Positions 35,232-46,402 of a DNA stretch of 64,000 bases are shown in pieces. The notes beneath the pieces were generated by a model. The model was not told where the DNA came from. It saw only the letters and a program-made list of their open reading frames with translations, and searched no databases. The first letter of the stretch is position 1, and each line of letters starts with the position of its first letter. A program made the translations under genes and the position numbers. This DNA is from Phytohabitans flavus (GTDB lineage Bacteria > Actinomycetota > Actinomycetes > Mycobacteriales > Micromonosporaceae), in NCBI RefSeq assembly GCF_011764545.1, contig NZ_AP022870.1, positions 5,688,001 to 5,752,000 of the forward strand, in the 5' to 3' direction.

Positions 35232-35459
35232 TTAAGCCACGTGGCGCCGCCGGCGTCCGCCGGGCATGAGGCGCAGCCGGGGGCGGGCCGGCTCGGAGAT
35301 GACCTCGACGTCGAAGCCGGCGCGGGCGAAGGTCTCGATCGCGCGGCGCTCGTCGCCGGTGAGGTCGGCGCGCTCAGCGGGAGTGTCGAGCAGGGCGCTC
35401 AACATGCACCCGCCGCACGCGGCTCCCCGAACCGCGCAGGTGTCGCAGTCGATGAGCAT
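35232..35459 (-). CDS. Small Cys-motif protein, unknown function
   Basis: 75 residues. Begins LIDCDTCAVRGAACGGC: two CX2C pairs at residues 5-8 and 15-18, spaced like a zinc or Fe-S site, followed by a helical region (LTGDERRAIETFARAGFDVEVI) and a basic tail GRRRRHVA. The ATG at 35459 follows GAGGAGGGG and is preferred to the longer frame from 35528. Conserved in actinobacteria by recollection, without known role. Separated from the M48 gene by 18 bases. Confidence 0.75.
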   Translation of the reverse strand: MLIDCDTCAVRGAACGGCMLSALLDTPAERADLTGDERRAIETFARAGFDVEVISEPARPRLRLMPGGRRRRHVA

Positions 35460-35534
35460 GGGTCCCCTCCTCAGGGTGGGCCGTCTGGCACCGTCCGTGA
35501 CATCGACGCTATGCGAGGGGTACGACAAAACTGA

Positions 35535-36944
35535 TTACACGCGGGACAGGCGGCGTAGGAGGGCGTCGGCACCCAGCGGATACGCACCGTGGCGGCGCAC
35601 CCCGTCGGCCACCTCGCGGTCGGAGGAGACCACGACGACGGGCCGGCCCGAGGGCTCGGCGCGGACCAGGCGGCGGATCAGCTCGTCGGCCGTCTCGCCC
35701 TTGCGAGAGAAGAGCACCCGTACGTTGCGCGGCGCGGGCGGCAGCCCATGCACCCGCTCGGCGCCGTCGAAAACGACCGTCACCTCGTCGCCGGTCTGTG
35801 CCGCGATGCCGCCGAGGCCGGTGATCAGGCGTTTGCGCTGCTGCTCCAGCGACATCTCACCGAAGCCGCGCTTTGTCACGTTGTAACCGTCGACCACCAG
35901 ATGGGCCCGAGGCAGGGCGAGCAGCTGGTCGAGACGGGCGGGGTCGTCGGCGTCCAGCGCGCGGGTGCTGGAGACCTCGCCGGGCCGGTCCGCGAACGTG
36001 TCGGCCACGAAGTCGGCCGGTCGCCGCTCGGCCGGGTCCAGCGCCAGCTCGCGGCGCAGCCCCACCGCGGCCTGGCCGATCGTCTCCAGCAGCAGCCACA
36101 GCCGCGCGTCGTCGACGGCACGCGCCTCCTTGGCGGTGGCCCGCGCGTTGCCGGCGATGGCTTCGGCCTCGGCGAGCTTCGCGCGTACCCGCCGGAGTTC
36201 GGCGTCGTGGTCGGCGGTGGTCCGCGTAGCGCGGCCCCGCTCGGTGGCCAGCATCTCGGTGGCCTTGCGCTCGCGCGCCTGCGTCTCGCGTAGCGCGCGG
36301 GTGGTCTGCCGCGCCTCCTCGCGGATCTGGCCCAGCTCCTCGCGGACGCGGGCCAGCTCGTCGCGGAGCTTCTCGGCCTCGACCTTCGCGACCGCGCGGT
36401 CGTGCTCGGCACGGGTGGCGCGATGCTCGGCGTCGCGGAGCAGCTCGGCGACGGCCGCGCTGTCGGCCTCGGCACGGACCGCCTCGCCAGCGGCGGAGAC
36501 CAGGTCACGCCAGTTGTAGGGGCGGGCCAGGTAGGAGAGCGCGGCCACCTCGACCGGGTCGGCGGCGGCCGGGCAGACCCCCTCGAGCACGGCGGCGCCC
36601 AGCTCGCCGGCCTCGTCGAGCACCCGGCTCGTGATCCGCTGGCGGAAGAGCGGGTCGCCGGCCAGCTGCGTGGCGATCATGGGGCCGCCGTGGCGGGCGC
36701 GGCGGTTGGGCGCGAACTTCGCCACCCGGCGCAGCGCTACCGGCACCTCGTCGTTCGGGAGGGTGGGCAGGGCCGCCGCGGTCAGCGCGATCACCCGCTG
36801 GCGGACCGGCTCGGGCAGCACCGGCTCCGGCTCCGGCACTTCTACAACCGGGTCACTAGTGGGCATATCACCCGAAACGGGCTCCGACCCCCCATGAGCC
36901 GCGCCACCTGCGGGGCGGTCGTCGGGCGGAACCGGTACGGACAT
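35535..36944 (-). CDS. NYN domain (YacP-like) RNA-binding/nuclease protein
   Basis: 469 residues. A variable acidic start, a conserved helical region (PVALRRVAKFAPNRRARHGG), a long coiled coil at about 170-300 (Ala/Glu/Arg rich), and a C-terminal NYN PIN-like domain. Its acidic residues are in HLVVDGYNVTKRGFG, VTVVFDGAE and VVVVSSDREVADGV. YacP-type NYN domains act in rRNA or tRNA processing. ATG at 36944 is used because homologous sequence starts soon after; its ribosome-binding site is weak. Confidence 0.88.
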   Translation of the reverse strand: MSVPVPPDDRPAGGAAHGGSEPVSGDMPTSDPVVEVPEPEPVLPEPVRQRVIALTAAALPTLPNDEVPVALRRVAKFAPNRRARHGGPMIATQLAGDPLFRQRITSRVLDEAGELGAAVLEGVCPAAADPVEVAALSYLARPYNWRDLVSAAGEAVRAEADSAAVAELLRDAEHRATRAEHDRAVAKVEAEKLRDELARVREELGQIREEARQTTRALRETQARERKATEMLATERGRATRTTADHDAELRRVRAKLAEAEAIAGNARATAKEARAVDDARLWLLLETIGQAAVGLRRELALDPAERRPADFVADTFADRPGEVSSTRALDADDPARLDQLLALPRAHLVVDGYNVTKRGFGEMSLEQQRKRLITGLGGIAAQTGDEVTVVFDGAERVHGLPPAPRNVRVLFSRKGETADELIRRLVRAEPSGRPVVVVSSDREVADGVRRHGAYPLGADALLRRLSRV

Positions 36945-37032
36945 CCCACAAGTGTCCCACCACCAGCGCCATCCCCGCCCGGTCACGCAGGCGATCTTTT
37001 CCGGGTACCACTCGGATGTCGTACCTGTGTTC

Positions 37033-37038
37033 TACCGT
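37033..37038 (+). promoter_or_regulatory. Probable -10 box for leaderless start at 37046
   Basis: TACCGT, then seven bases, then GTG of the DEDDh nuclease gene; no Shine-Dalgarno. Supports GTG 37046 over the upstream ATG at 37016. Confidence 0.45.
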
Positions 37039-37045
37039 GCCGCGC

Positions 37046-38775
37046 GTGACGAATGTGGACTACGTGCAGGGCACGCTCGACACCCTGCTCGACGATCCCG
37101 CCGCCCTCTCCCTGCGCGAGACCACGTTCGTCGTCGTCGACCTGGAGACCACCGGCGGGGCGCCGGACGGTGGCGGCATCACCGAGATCGGCGCCGTCAA
37201 GGTGCGCGGTGGCGAGGAGCTGGGCGTGCTCGCCACGCTGGTCAACCCGGGGGTGCCGATCCCGCCGTTCATCACCGTGCTGACCGGCATCACCCAGGCG
37301 ATGACCTTCGAGGCGCCGCCGATCGAGCGGGTGCTGCCCAGCTTCCTGGAGTTCATGCGGGATGCCGTGCTTGTCGCGCACAACGCGTCGTATGACGTGG
37401 GCTTCCTCAAGGCGGCCTGCGCCAAGCACGGCTACCGCTGGCCCAACCCCAAGGTGCTCGACACGGTCGCGCTGGCCAGGCGGGCGATGACCCGCGACGA
37501 GGTGCCCAACCACCGGCTCGGCACGCTGGCCGCCCACTTCCACACCGTCCGCCAGCCCACCCACCGGGCGCTCGACGACGCGCAGGCCACGGTGGAGGTG
37601 CTGCACGCGCTGATCGGCCGGTTGGGCAGCTTCCGGGTGCACACGGTGGGCGACGCGATCGAGTTCGCCAAGGCGGTCACCCCCACTCAGCGGCGCAAGC
37701 GTCACCTGGCCGAGGGACTGCCGCACGTCCCGGGGGTGTATATCTTTCGGGCCGGCGACGGCCGCCCCCTCTACGTCGGCACGTCCGGCGACATCGCGAC
37801 CCGGGTGCGCAGCTACTTCACCGCTGGCGAGAAGCGGGCCCGGATCTCCGAGATGCTGGCCGCGGCCGAGACGGTGGAGCCGGTCGAGTGCGCCCACTCG
37901 CTGGAGGCTGAGGTCCGCGAGCTGCGCCTGATCGCCGCGCACGCCCCGCCGTACAACCGGCGGTCCAAGTACCCCGAGCGGGTCGTCTGGCTGAAGCTCA
38001 CCGCGGAGGCCTACCCCCGCCTGTCCCTGGTCCGCGCGGTGGCCGAGCCGGAGGCGGCGTACCTCGGACCATTCAGCTCGCGGCGCTCGGCCGAGCTTGC
38101 CGCGGCCGGGGTGCACGACGCGGTGCCGCTGCGGCAGTGCACGCTGCGCCTCTCGACGCGCACCAAGACGGCCGCCTGCGCGCTGGCCGAGTTGGGCAAG
38201 TGCCCCGCGCCGTGCGAGCACCGGATCTCCACAGCGGAGTACCTGGAGCGGGCCGCCATGCCATTCCGGGACGCGATCACGGGCGACCCCGGGCCGCTCG
38301 TCGACCCGCTGCTGGCGCGTATCCGCAAGCTTTCCGAAGCTCAGCGGTACGAGGAGGCGGCCGTGGTCCGTACCCGCATGGCGGCCCTGCTCAGGGCGAC
38401 CGTGCGCATGCAGCGCCTCTCCGGGGTGACCGGCATCGCCGAGCTCGTCGCGGCCCGCCGCCACAGGTCGACCGGTGGGTGGGAGCTGGCGATAGTGCGG
38501 CACGGGCGGCTCGCCGCGGCCGGCGTGTCACCCCGCGGGTGCACCCACGGTCCACGATCGACATGCTCCGGCTCACCGCCGAGACCGTGGTCGAGCCCAC
38601 CGCGTCCACTGAGGAGAGCGAGCGGATTCTGTCCTGGCTGGAGCGGCCGGACACCCGTCTGGTGCAAATGTCCGCTGGTTGGGCGTCACCCGTCCGAGGG
38701 GCAGCGCGCCTTCGTGATCTTCTCATTCGCGCCGAAAAGGCGGCTTCCGGTAAAGACTCGACCGAAAGCTCATGA
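37046..38775 (+). CDS. DEDDh exonuclease fused to GIY-YIG (UvrC-like) nuclease (one frame break)
   Basis: DNA-repair nuclease with two catalytic modules. Residues about 24-190 form a DnaQ-type 3'-5' exonuclease: FVVVDLETTGG, VAHNASYDVGFL and HRALDDAQAT. Residues about 225-310 form a GIY-YIG domain: VPGVYIFRAGDGRPLYVGTSGDIATRVRSYF-type, followed by a UvrC-like Cys and UvrB-binding helix region (YEEAAVVRTRMAALL). The frame breaks near 38525-38545; the C-terminus continues as VHPRSTIDMLRLTAETVVEP in the next frame to a stop at 38775. One added base gives 576 residues. No helix-hairpin-helix is seen. Known in actinobacteria as DEDDh family exonuclease; substrate is inferred to be damaged DNA. Confidence 0.88.
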
Positions 38776-38881
38776 GTAAGTAACCATTCGTACTACCGAG
38801 ACTCACTTAGGCTGTTAGGCAAGTGCATTCCTGGGAGCCAACGCCCGGTTTACGGCATGACCGCGTGAGGGAGGTGTCTCG

Positions 38882-40644
38882 GTGGACGTCGACGCCGGCC
38901 ACGGCGCCGCAATCGGACGTGCCCTGCCGACACAGACATCCGACCTTCCCCTCGCGACTCGGTTGCGTTCCTACCTGTCGTGGAGTTCGTCCTCCGACGA
39001 CGACCCGGTGACGGTGCTGGCCAGGACCCACCGCACCATCCACCCGTATGCCGACGCCGGCGTGCTGCGGCGCGGCTACGCGATCGCGGAAAACATGCAC
39101 CGGGGGCAGTTCCGCAAGAGCGGCGAGCCCTACATCACCCACCCGCTCGCCGTCGCGCAGATCTGCGCCGAGCTGGGCATGGACACCATCACGCTGGTCG
39201 CCGCCCTGCTGCACGACACCGTCGAGGACACGACGTATACGTTGCAGGCGCTCGACGGCGACTTCGGCCCCGAGGTGGCCCACCTGGTCGACGGCGTGAC
39301 CAAGTTCGACAAGTCGTTCTACGGCAAGGCGGCCGAGGCCGAGACCATCCGCAAGATGATCGTCGCGGCCGGCAAGGACGTGCGGGTCCTGATCATCAAG
39401 CTCGCCGACCGCGTGCACAACATGCGTACGCTCGACGCCCGCTCCCCGCCTCCCGCGCCCGCATCGCGCGGGCCACGCAGGAGGTGCTGGTCCCGCTCTG
39501 CGACCGGCTCGGCATCCAGGCGCTCAAGCGCGAGCTCGACGACATCGTGCTGATGCACCTCCACCCGGAGGAGTTCGAGCGGATCGACCACCACGTGCGC
39601 AACCGCCCCGACTGGGCGGGCTACCTCGACACGGTCGTCTCCGACGCCCGCGTCACGCTCAAGCGCGGCAAGGTCACGGCAAACGTCGCGCCCCGCCCAC
39701 GGCACTACTACTCGATCTGGAAAGACACCGTGGCCGGCAGTCACCGCGTCCCGTTCGACCTGCCCCGCATCGCGGTCGTGGTCGACGGACCGGAGGGTGA
39801 CTGTTACGCGGCCCTCGGCGCGATCCACGGTCAGTGGCGGCCGGTGCCGGGCCGGTTCAAGGACTTCATCGCCTCCCCCAAGAACAACCTGTACCGCTCG
39901 CTGCACACCACCGTCATCGGGCCGGACGAGCGCACGGTCGAGGTGCTGATCCGCACGGAGTCGATGCACCGCGCCGCGGAGTACGGGGTAGCCGCCAACT
40001 ACCGGTACAAGCGCCCGTCGGACCACAACGAGTCGGTGCGCCTCGACGAGCTGGCCTGGCTGCGGCGGGTGCTCGACTGGGAGCAGGAGGCGGCCGACGC
40101 GGCCCAGTTCCTCCACTCGCTGCGGTGTGACCTCTCCGAAGCGCAGATCCTCGTCTTCGCCGACGGGCGGCAGGTGCTGCTGCCGGCCGGCGCCACCCCG
40201 GTCGACCTGGCCTACGAGCTGTCCGCCGAGACCGGCGACCACTGCCTCGCCTCGAAGATCAACGGTCGTCTCGCCCCGCTCGCCTCCGAGCTACAGGACG
40301 GCGACGTGGTGGAGATCTTCACCGAGGCCGCGCACGGGCCGCAGCGCGAGTGGCTCGACTTCGTCAAGTCGCCGCACGCGCAGATGCAGATCAACCGGTG
40401 GTTCGCCGACCACGAGGAGCCGGGCATCAGCATCACCGACAAGGTGCGGCTGGGCCGGGCGACGATCGGGCTGGCGCTACGCAAGCACAACCGCGGCCTC
40501 GCCAGCGAGATGCCGCTGCGCACGCTCGCCGACGACCTCGGCTACCCCGACCTGGAGACGATGCTCGTCGCGGTGGTCGACCGGACGATCTCCCCCGACG
40601 ACGTCGTCGACCAGCTGATCGCCCTTGTCGATCGGCGCGAGTAG
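38882..40644 (+). CDS. RelA/SpoT homologue (short form, one frame break)
   Basis: (p)ppGpp metabolism enzyme, 587 residues once one base is added near 39440-39455 (C4 run). The N-terminal HD hydrolase domain is intact: [28 protein letters not shown] and [12 protein letters not shown]. The synthetase domain has [51 protein letters not shown] and [21 protein letters not shown] domain follows ([26 protein letters not shown]). There is no ACT domain, unlike the main Rel of about 790 residues, so this is a second, RshA-like copy. GTG at 38882 has GGGAGGTG five bases upstream. Confidence 0.9.
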
Positions 40645-40653
40645 ACACCCGGC

Positions 40654-40659
40654 TAGCCT
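40654..40659 (+). promoter_or_regulatory. Probable -10 box for leaderless start at 40666
   Basis: TAGCCT, six bases, then GTG of the Nudix gene; no ribosome-binding site. Identical arrangement to 52586-52591. Confidence 0.55.
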
Positions 40660-40665
40660 GGCAAA

Positions 40666-41187
40666 GTGAAAGCCATACGCGCCGCTACCTACGGAGTGTT
40701 CTACCGGCTGCCCGTCGGCATGCGCCGGTGGATCGTGCGGCGGGCCGTCCCCAAGTACGTGGTGGGAGCCGTCTGCCTGGTCCGCGACTCTGATGCTGAC
40801 GGCGAGCGGCTGCTGCTGCTCCGCCAGCCGCCCGGTCGCGGGTGGAGCCTGCCGGCCGGCCTGCTGGAGCGGCGCGAGGCGCCGATCGTGGGCGCGGCCC
40901 GCGAGCTTGCCGAGGAGTCCGGCATCAGGCTGCGGCCGGAAGAGCTTCGCCCTGCGGTGCCCAACGCCATCGTCCACGCGCGGGGTTGGGTCGACGTCGT
41001 CTTCGAGGCCTCCGTGCCGGCGTCCACGACGACCCTCGAGGTGGACGGCGCCGAGGTCTACGAGGCCGCCTGGCACCGCCTCGACGACCTGCCCAAGCTG
41101 ACCCGGGCCACGGCCAAGCTGCTCGCCTACTACGGCATCGGCCCGCTCACCGACCAGCCCGGCCCGTGGGCAGCGCTGAAGCCGTGA
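40666..41187 (+). CDS. Nudix hydrolase
   Basis: 173 residues. Nudix box GLLERREAPIVGAARELAEE followed by SGI matches GX5EX7REUXEEXGU, so the metal site is intact. A basic N-terminal extension (RAATYGVFYRLPVGMRRWIVRR) precedes the domain. The stop codon overlaps the GTG of the next gene, a sugar nucleotidyltransferase, so the pair is co-translated. The substrate is some nucleoside diphosphate derivative; a nucleotide sugar would fit the neighbour. Confidence 0.9.
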   Translation: MKAIRAATYGVFYRLPVGMRRWIVRRAVPKYVVGAVCLVRDSDADGERLLLLRQPPGRGWSLPAGLLERREAPIVGAARELAEESGIRLRPEELRPAVPNAIVHARGWVDVVFEASVPASTTTLEVDGAEVYEAAWHRLDDLPKLTRATAKLLAYYGIGPLTDQPGPWAALKP

Positions 41188-41999
41188 GTGACGTCTGCGC
41201 GGTGATCCTGGCCGCCGGCGAGGGCCAGCGGCTGCGCCCGCTCACCGCCCACGTGCCCAAGGCGCTCTGCCCGGTCGGCAACGTCCCGCTCCTCGACCAC
41301 GCGCTCGCCCGCGTCGCCCGGCTCGGCTTCGCCGATCCGGCCACGGTCGCGGTCAACGCCAGCTACCTCGGTGACCAGGTGGTCGCCCACGCCGGAGGGC
41401 GGGCGCACGTCTCACCCGAAGAGCACCCATTGGGTACGAGCGGCGGGGTGGGCAAGCTCCGGACCTGGATCGACGGCCGGGGCGCGCTGGTGGGTAACGC
41501 CGACGCCTACCTCGCCGGTCCCGGGGCGGATCCCGGGGTGCTGCTGGACGGCTGGGACGGCGAGACGGTGCGCCTCTTCGGGCAGCCCGCGCCCGGCCAG
41601 CCGTACGGCTTCGCCGGCCACCGCTTCGCCGGCTTCTCGCTGCTCCCCTGGCGGTACGTACGCGACCTCACGCCCGAGCCCGCCGAGCTCGTACGCACGG
41701 TGTGGCGGCCGGCCGAGGCCGAGGGCGCGCTCGAGGTCCTGACGTTCACCGGCACGTTCCTGGACACCGGCACGCCCCGCGACTACCTCGCGGCAAACCT
41801 GCACGCCGCCGGCGGCGGCACCCTGATCGCCGAGGACGCAACGGTAACCGGTCCGGTCGGTCCCGCGGTGGTCGGCGCCGGCGCGGTCGTGGAGGGCGCA
41901 CTGACCCGAGCGGTCGTCTGGCCAGGCGGCTACGTAGCCCCGGACGAGCACCTAGTAGACGCAATCCGCGTGGGCCGCACCCTGACAGTCCCCAGTTGA
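41184..41999 (+). CDS. Sugar nucleotidyltransferase
   Basis: 271 residues. N-terminal signature VCAVILAAGEGQRLRPLTAH followed by VPKALCPVGNVPLLDHAL, and GNADAYL with the metal Asp. The C-terminus has a short hexapeptide-like part (EDATVTGPVGPAVVGAGAVVEGAL). Resembles mannose-1-phosphate guanylyltransferase or glucose-1-phosphate thymidylyltransferase relatives. GTG at 41184 overlaps the Nudix stop; GTG at 41166 is an alternative. Supplies activated sugar for glycans or glycolipids; the base and sugar are not predictable. Confidence 0.88.
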   Translation: MSDVCAVILAAGEGQRLRPLTAHVPKALCPVGNVPLLDHALARVARLGFADPATVAVNASYLGDQVVAHAGGRAHVSPEEHPLGTSGGVGKLRTWIDGRGALVGNADAYLAGPGADPGVLLDGWDGETVRLFGQPAPGQPYGFAGHRFAGFSLLPWRYVRDLTPEPAELVRTVWRPAEAEGALEVLTFTGTFLDTGTPRDYLAANLHAAGGGTLIAEDATVTGPVGPAVVGAGAVVEGALTRAVVWPGGYVAPDEHLVDAIRVGRTLTVPS

Positions 42000-42060
42000 T
42001 CAGGGAGTTGGTGGGCGTGTCGGCTGGTGTGTCGCTCCATCAAGTCCCTGATCAACTGGG
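41991..42060. repeat. Dispersed hairpin repeat, second full copy; bidirectional terminator
   Basis: Left arm 41991-42014 (CCCAGTTGATCAGGGAGTTG plus four bases) pairs with 42037-42060 with two mismatches over 24 bases. It includes the stop codon of the nucleotidyltransferase gene and ends three bases before the stop of the convergent ATPase gene. Same family as 984-1003 and 6733-6794. Confidence 0.8.
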
Positions 42061-42063
42061 GGA

Positions 42064-45000
42064 CTAAGCGACCGCGCGGAGGGGCGGTCGGCCGGCGGGA
42101 GGCCTGCCGCCCGAGGCAGCCGGCACCCGTTCGTCCGAAGCGGGCTGCGGCCTTTCCTCCGAAACGGGCTGCGCCCCCTCCTCCGCCGCGGGCGCAGGAC
42201 CGTCGTCCGAGGCCGGCGGGGGGCCGTCACCGGTGCCAGCGGGAGGACCGGCCGGCTTGGGGCGGGATGACAGCCACCAGGCTATGACCGCGGCGGCGAC
42301 GGTGGTGCCCAGCGCGATGCCCCAGCCGCCCGGGCCGAGCGGCGACGAGCCCAGGAGCTGGCTCAGGCCAGGAATCTGTACGGCGGCGGCCAGCAGCAAC
42401 AGCGAGGCCACGCAGGCGGTGGCCACGACCTTGTCGAGGCGGCCGGCCACGATGGTCTGGCCGAGCTGGGCACCGACCATGGCGACAAGCGCCACAGTGG
42501 ACGTGTTCATGAGCGGGCCGGTAAACCGGGCGAGCGTCCAGGCCACGGCCGTCGCCGCCGCCGTGATCACCGCGCGCTGCCGGATGTCCCGGTTGAGTGC
42601 GGGTCCGAGCGAGGCGTCCGGGCCCTCGGCCAGCAGTGCTTCGGCCGTCGCCCCAGCTGGCGGCCGGGCGGCCAGCGCCAGCGCCGGTACGACGTCCGTC
42701 AGCATGTTGACCAGCAGCAGCTGCCGGGTGTTGAGCCCCGGGCCGCCGAGGATGCCGGCACCCACCGTGAAGCCGACCTCGCCAAGGTTGCCGCCGAGCA
42801 GCAGGGCCAGCGCGTCCCGGACCGACGACCAGAGGATGCGCCCCTCAACGACCGCGTCCACGACGGTCTCGATCCGGTCGTCCGTCACCACCACGTCAGC
42901 CGCGTCGCGGGCGGCCGGTGTGGCGCGCGAGCCGAGGGCGACGCCCACGTTCGCGGCGCGGATGGCCGGCGCGTCGTTGGCGCCGTCGCCGGTGACCGCG
43001 ACGATCTGGCCGGCACGGCGCAGGAGGCGTACGAGGCGGACCTTCTGCGCCGGCGCCGTACGGGCGAACACCGTGACGTGCGGCAGGATCTCGGTCAGCT
43101 CGTCGTCGTCCATCCCGTCGATGTCTTCGCCGCTGAGCACCCGGCCGCCGTTCAGGAGGCCGAGCTCGTCCGCGACCGACTCGGCGGTGCTCGGGTGGTC
43201 GCCCGTCACCATGACGACCCGGACGCCCGCACGCAGCAGCTTCGCCACCGCCTCGGCCGCGGCCGGGCGCACCCGGTCCGCAATACCGACGAAGCCCAGG
43301 AACCGCAGCTCTCCGAGGCGCTCTTCGTCCAATGTGTAGTCGTCCGGCACCGAGTTCTCGGCGACCGCGAGCACCCGGTAGCCGCGCCGAGCCAGCCGGC
43401 CGGCCGCCTGGGTCAGCTCCTGCCGCGCCTCGTCGTCCAGCGGCTCGACGGTGCCGCCCACCAACCGGGACGTGCACCGGCCCACGACGATCTCCGGTGC
43501 GCCCTTGACGCTGACCACCTGCCCGTTCCCGGTGGTACCCGTGACCGCGTGCAGTCCCCGCCGTGGCTCGAAGGGCAGCTCCTGCTGCCGGTCCCAACCG
43601 GACAGTCCGTCGTGGACGGTCACGCCGGACTCCTGGCCGCCACCGGCCACCGCGCGGTCGGTGGGGTGCGGCAGGCGCTTGCCGGTACGGTGCGCCGGCG
43701 TGGCTCGCAGCGCCGCCGCCAGCACCCCGCGCAGGCCCTGCGGCAGCGCGTCCGGGTCGCCCTCGTCGGCGCCGTCGGTGACCACGCGCAGTTGTAGCCG
43801 CCCCTCGGTGAGGGTGCCGGTCTTGTCGAAGCAGAGCGTCTGCACTCGGCCGAGCGACTCCAGCGTGCCGGGGTTGCGCACGAGTACGCCGCGACGAGAC
43901 AGCCGCCGCGCGGCGGCCAGCTGGGCGACGGTGGCCACGGACGGCAGCCCTTCCGGCACGGCCGCCACCGCGAGCGAGATCGCCGGTGACAACGCCTGGC
44001 TCATCGGCTGCCCGCGCAGCAGGTTGGCCAGCAGCAGCAGTATGCCGGCACCGACCGACAGCGGCAGGGCCTGGCGGGTCAGCTGGCCCAGCCGGTCTTG
44101 TACCGCACCCGGCCTCGGCGGATGGGCAAGGCTCTCCGCCCTGCGAGCCTCCGTGTCCGGCCCGGCCGCCACGACGATGGCGAGGCCGTGACCGGCCGCG
44201 ACGGCCGTTCCTTCGTAGACCATGCTCACCCGGTCGGCCGGTACGCGCGCGGCGCTCGGCTGGGCCGTCTTCGTCACCGGCAGCGACTCGCCGGTCAGGT
44301 TGGCCTCGTCCATCTCCAGCCCGACCGCCTCGACGATCCGGCAGTCGGCCGGCACCGCGTCCCCGGCCCGCAGCTCGACCACGTCACCCGGTACCACTTC
44401 CTCGATCGGCACCGTGACCCGCTCGCCGTCCCGCAGCAGCGGTACCGGCACGGATGCGTGGCGGGCCAGCTGCCGTACCGCGCGGTCGGCGCCGAGCCGC
44501 TGGACCCCACCGACGATCGAGTTTATGAGCACCACGCCGGCGATCAGCGCGGCGTCCAATGTGGACCCGACAGCGGCGGAGAGGCCGGCGCCAGCCGCGA
44601 GGGCTGGCGTCAGTGGGTTGGCAAGCTCCTCCGCGACGGCGCGGCCGAGGCCTGGCGTATCGGGCTCGACCTCGGCCCGGTCCGGCTGCCGCTCGGCCGC
44701 CTCCTTCTTGCCCAGCCCTCGGGGCGACGAGCGGAGCCGGGCGAGTACCTCGCGCACAGGTATCGCGTGCCAGGGGTTGCGATCCACCGGGCGCGGCGGC
44801 CGCATGCGTACCACCGGGTCGGCGTGCCACACGCCGAGGGCGATGCCACCCAGCGCGGCCACGTTCGAGGCGATCAGGGCGTTGCGGGCGCCCATGGGGC
44901 CGGCGAGCCCGAGCACTGTCGCGGCGACGCTCTCGTAGACGGCGATGCGCGCACCCGATGCGGCGGCTTGGCGGGCGGCGGGGACCGCGCTCAGCAGCTG

Positions 45001-46318
45001 TACCACGTCGGCGAGACTCGGTCCGCAGACCAGGTGGCCGAGGCCGCGGCGGGCCGGGGTCACCGGGCCCCGGCCGATCACCGCGATACCGACGTCGGCG
45101 GCGGCGTGTGCGCTCCGGCCATGGCCGGCGACCAGGACGACACCCTTGCCGTCCCGCTCCAGCTGGCGGAGGGAGGCGGTCAGGTGTACGCCGCCTGGGA
45201 GGGCGCCGGTCACCTTGAGCCGGCGGTCGAGGCGGCTGGAGATGCCGGCGACGTAGACATCACCGACACCGGCGGCCGCGGAGACCATCGCCTCGGCGTA
45301 CGGGTCCAGCTCGGTGACGAGCCGCACGTCGGCCACCGCGCGGTCGTGGTGGAAGAGCGTCACCGTGTACCGCTCGCCGCGCTCACCCGGTGCGATGCGC
45401 CAGCCGTGCCGCTGCCGCTCCTGGGAGGGTCGGCCGGGTCGAGGAGTTCGAGCGCGCGGGCGTGCAGGTCCGCGTCGTCGAGGTCCGGCTCGACACCGTT
45501 CGGCACCACCTCGTCGATCATCCACCGGCCGGTGACGAGTACGCCGGCCTCGACCACGACGGTGTTCACCCGGTCGAGCCGCCGCAGCGCCTCCCGGTCC
45601 TGCACCACGACGCCGTGCTCGGAGACGCACCGGCCGAGGCGGGCGCCGAACGACTCCTTCGCCAGCCGCGCGGGCTTCGGCGTGGTGGCGGCGAGGGCGG
45701 CCACGGAAAGCTGGGGCGAGGCGGCGAGCAGTGCGCCGGCCGTAGCACCAAGGCCGATGGTGGCCGCGCGCGAGGCGTACCGCTCGACCGGCCCCTCGGC
45801 CAACGGGCGGGGCCGGTCGTGGCTCTCTTCCTGCTCCTCCTCGTCCTCGTCCAGCACGGGCGCGTCGTCGGCGAACAGATCGCCCGCCCGCCGGGCCCAC
45901 GCCGCCGCCCGGGCCCGCGCCTCCGTGAGCCGCTGCACGCGATGCACGGCATCGACCATCAGCCCCACCGGCTGTCCGGCCAGCGCGCCGAGCGCCGCCT
46001 CGCCGGCCGCCACGACAGGTTCCGACCACGTGGGCCCGAGCCTGGAACGGACCGCCGAGCGCAACTGCGGCACGTTCACGGCGGCCGAGATGAGTGCCGG
46101 TACGGCAGCGGGCAGCCGCGCCATCCTGGTCACGCCGCCCGCGACCGCGACGCCCGCACCGGTCAGGTTCAGACCCAGCGCGATCAGCTCGGTGGTGACG
46201 GCTGTCGGGGGTCGTCCGGTCTCTTGTGCCCTTCGGCGGACCGGTCGACCGCGGCGAGGAGGCGGGACGTCTGGTTGAAGGGAACGATGCGCGAGAGCAG
46301 GGCGGTGGGGCGATGCAT
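42064..46318 (-). CDS. Large cation-transporting P-type ATPase, CtpI-like (two frame breaks)
   Basis: 1418 residues after restoring one base near 46205-46220 (C5 run) and one near 45420-45432. Starts at ATG 46318 (GGAG five bases upstream). A long N-terminal region of about 650 residues with amphipathic and membrane segments and an acidic stretch precedes the ATPase core. Core motifs: EMDEANLTGESLPVTK, AVPEGLPSVATVA, LCFDKTGTLTEG (phospho-Asp), VSVKGAPE, VTGDHPSTAE and AVTGDGANDAPAIR. PEGL resembles Ca2+/Mg2+-type pumps, and the oversized N-terminus resembles mycobacterial CtpI. The ion is not established. Pro-rich C-terminal tail. Divergent from a small HTH gene across a tandem repeat. Confidence 0.88.
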
Positions 46319-46354
46319 GCCCGCTCCGATACCCCTCGCCTTAAAAACAAACCT

Positions 46355-46386
46355 CGTCAGGGCGACTTGACGTCAGGGTGCCTTGA
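46355..46386. promoter_or_regulatory. Tandem 16-bp direct repeat, likely operator
   Basis: CGTCAGGGCGACTTGA followed at once by CGTCAGGGTGCCTTGA: two adjacent 16-base units with two differences. It sits between the divergent ATPase and HTH genes, ending 17 bases before the latter's ATG. Head-to-tail spacing of 1.5 turns suits cooperative binding of a regulator, perhaps the HTH protein itself. Confidence 0.55.
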
Positions 46387-46389
46387 CGA

Positions 46390-46395
46390 CATAGT
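46390..46395 (+). promoter_or_regulatory. Probable -10 box for leaderless start at 46403
   Basis: CATAGT, seven bases, then ATG. It directly follows the tandem repeat, so a bound protein would cover or touch the promoter. Confidence 0.4.
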
Positions 46396-46402
46396 GGGGT
46401 GC

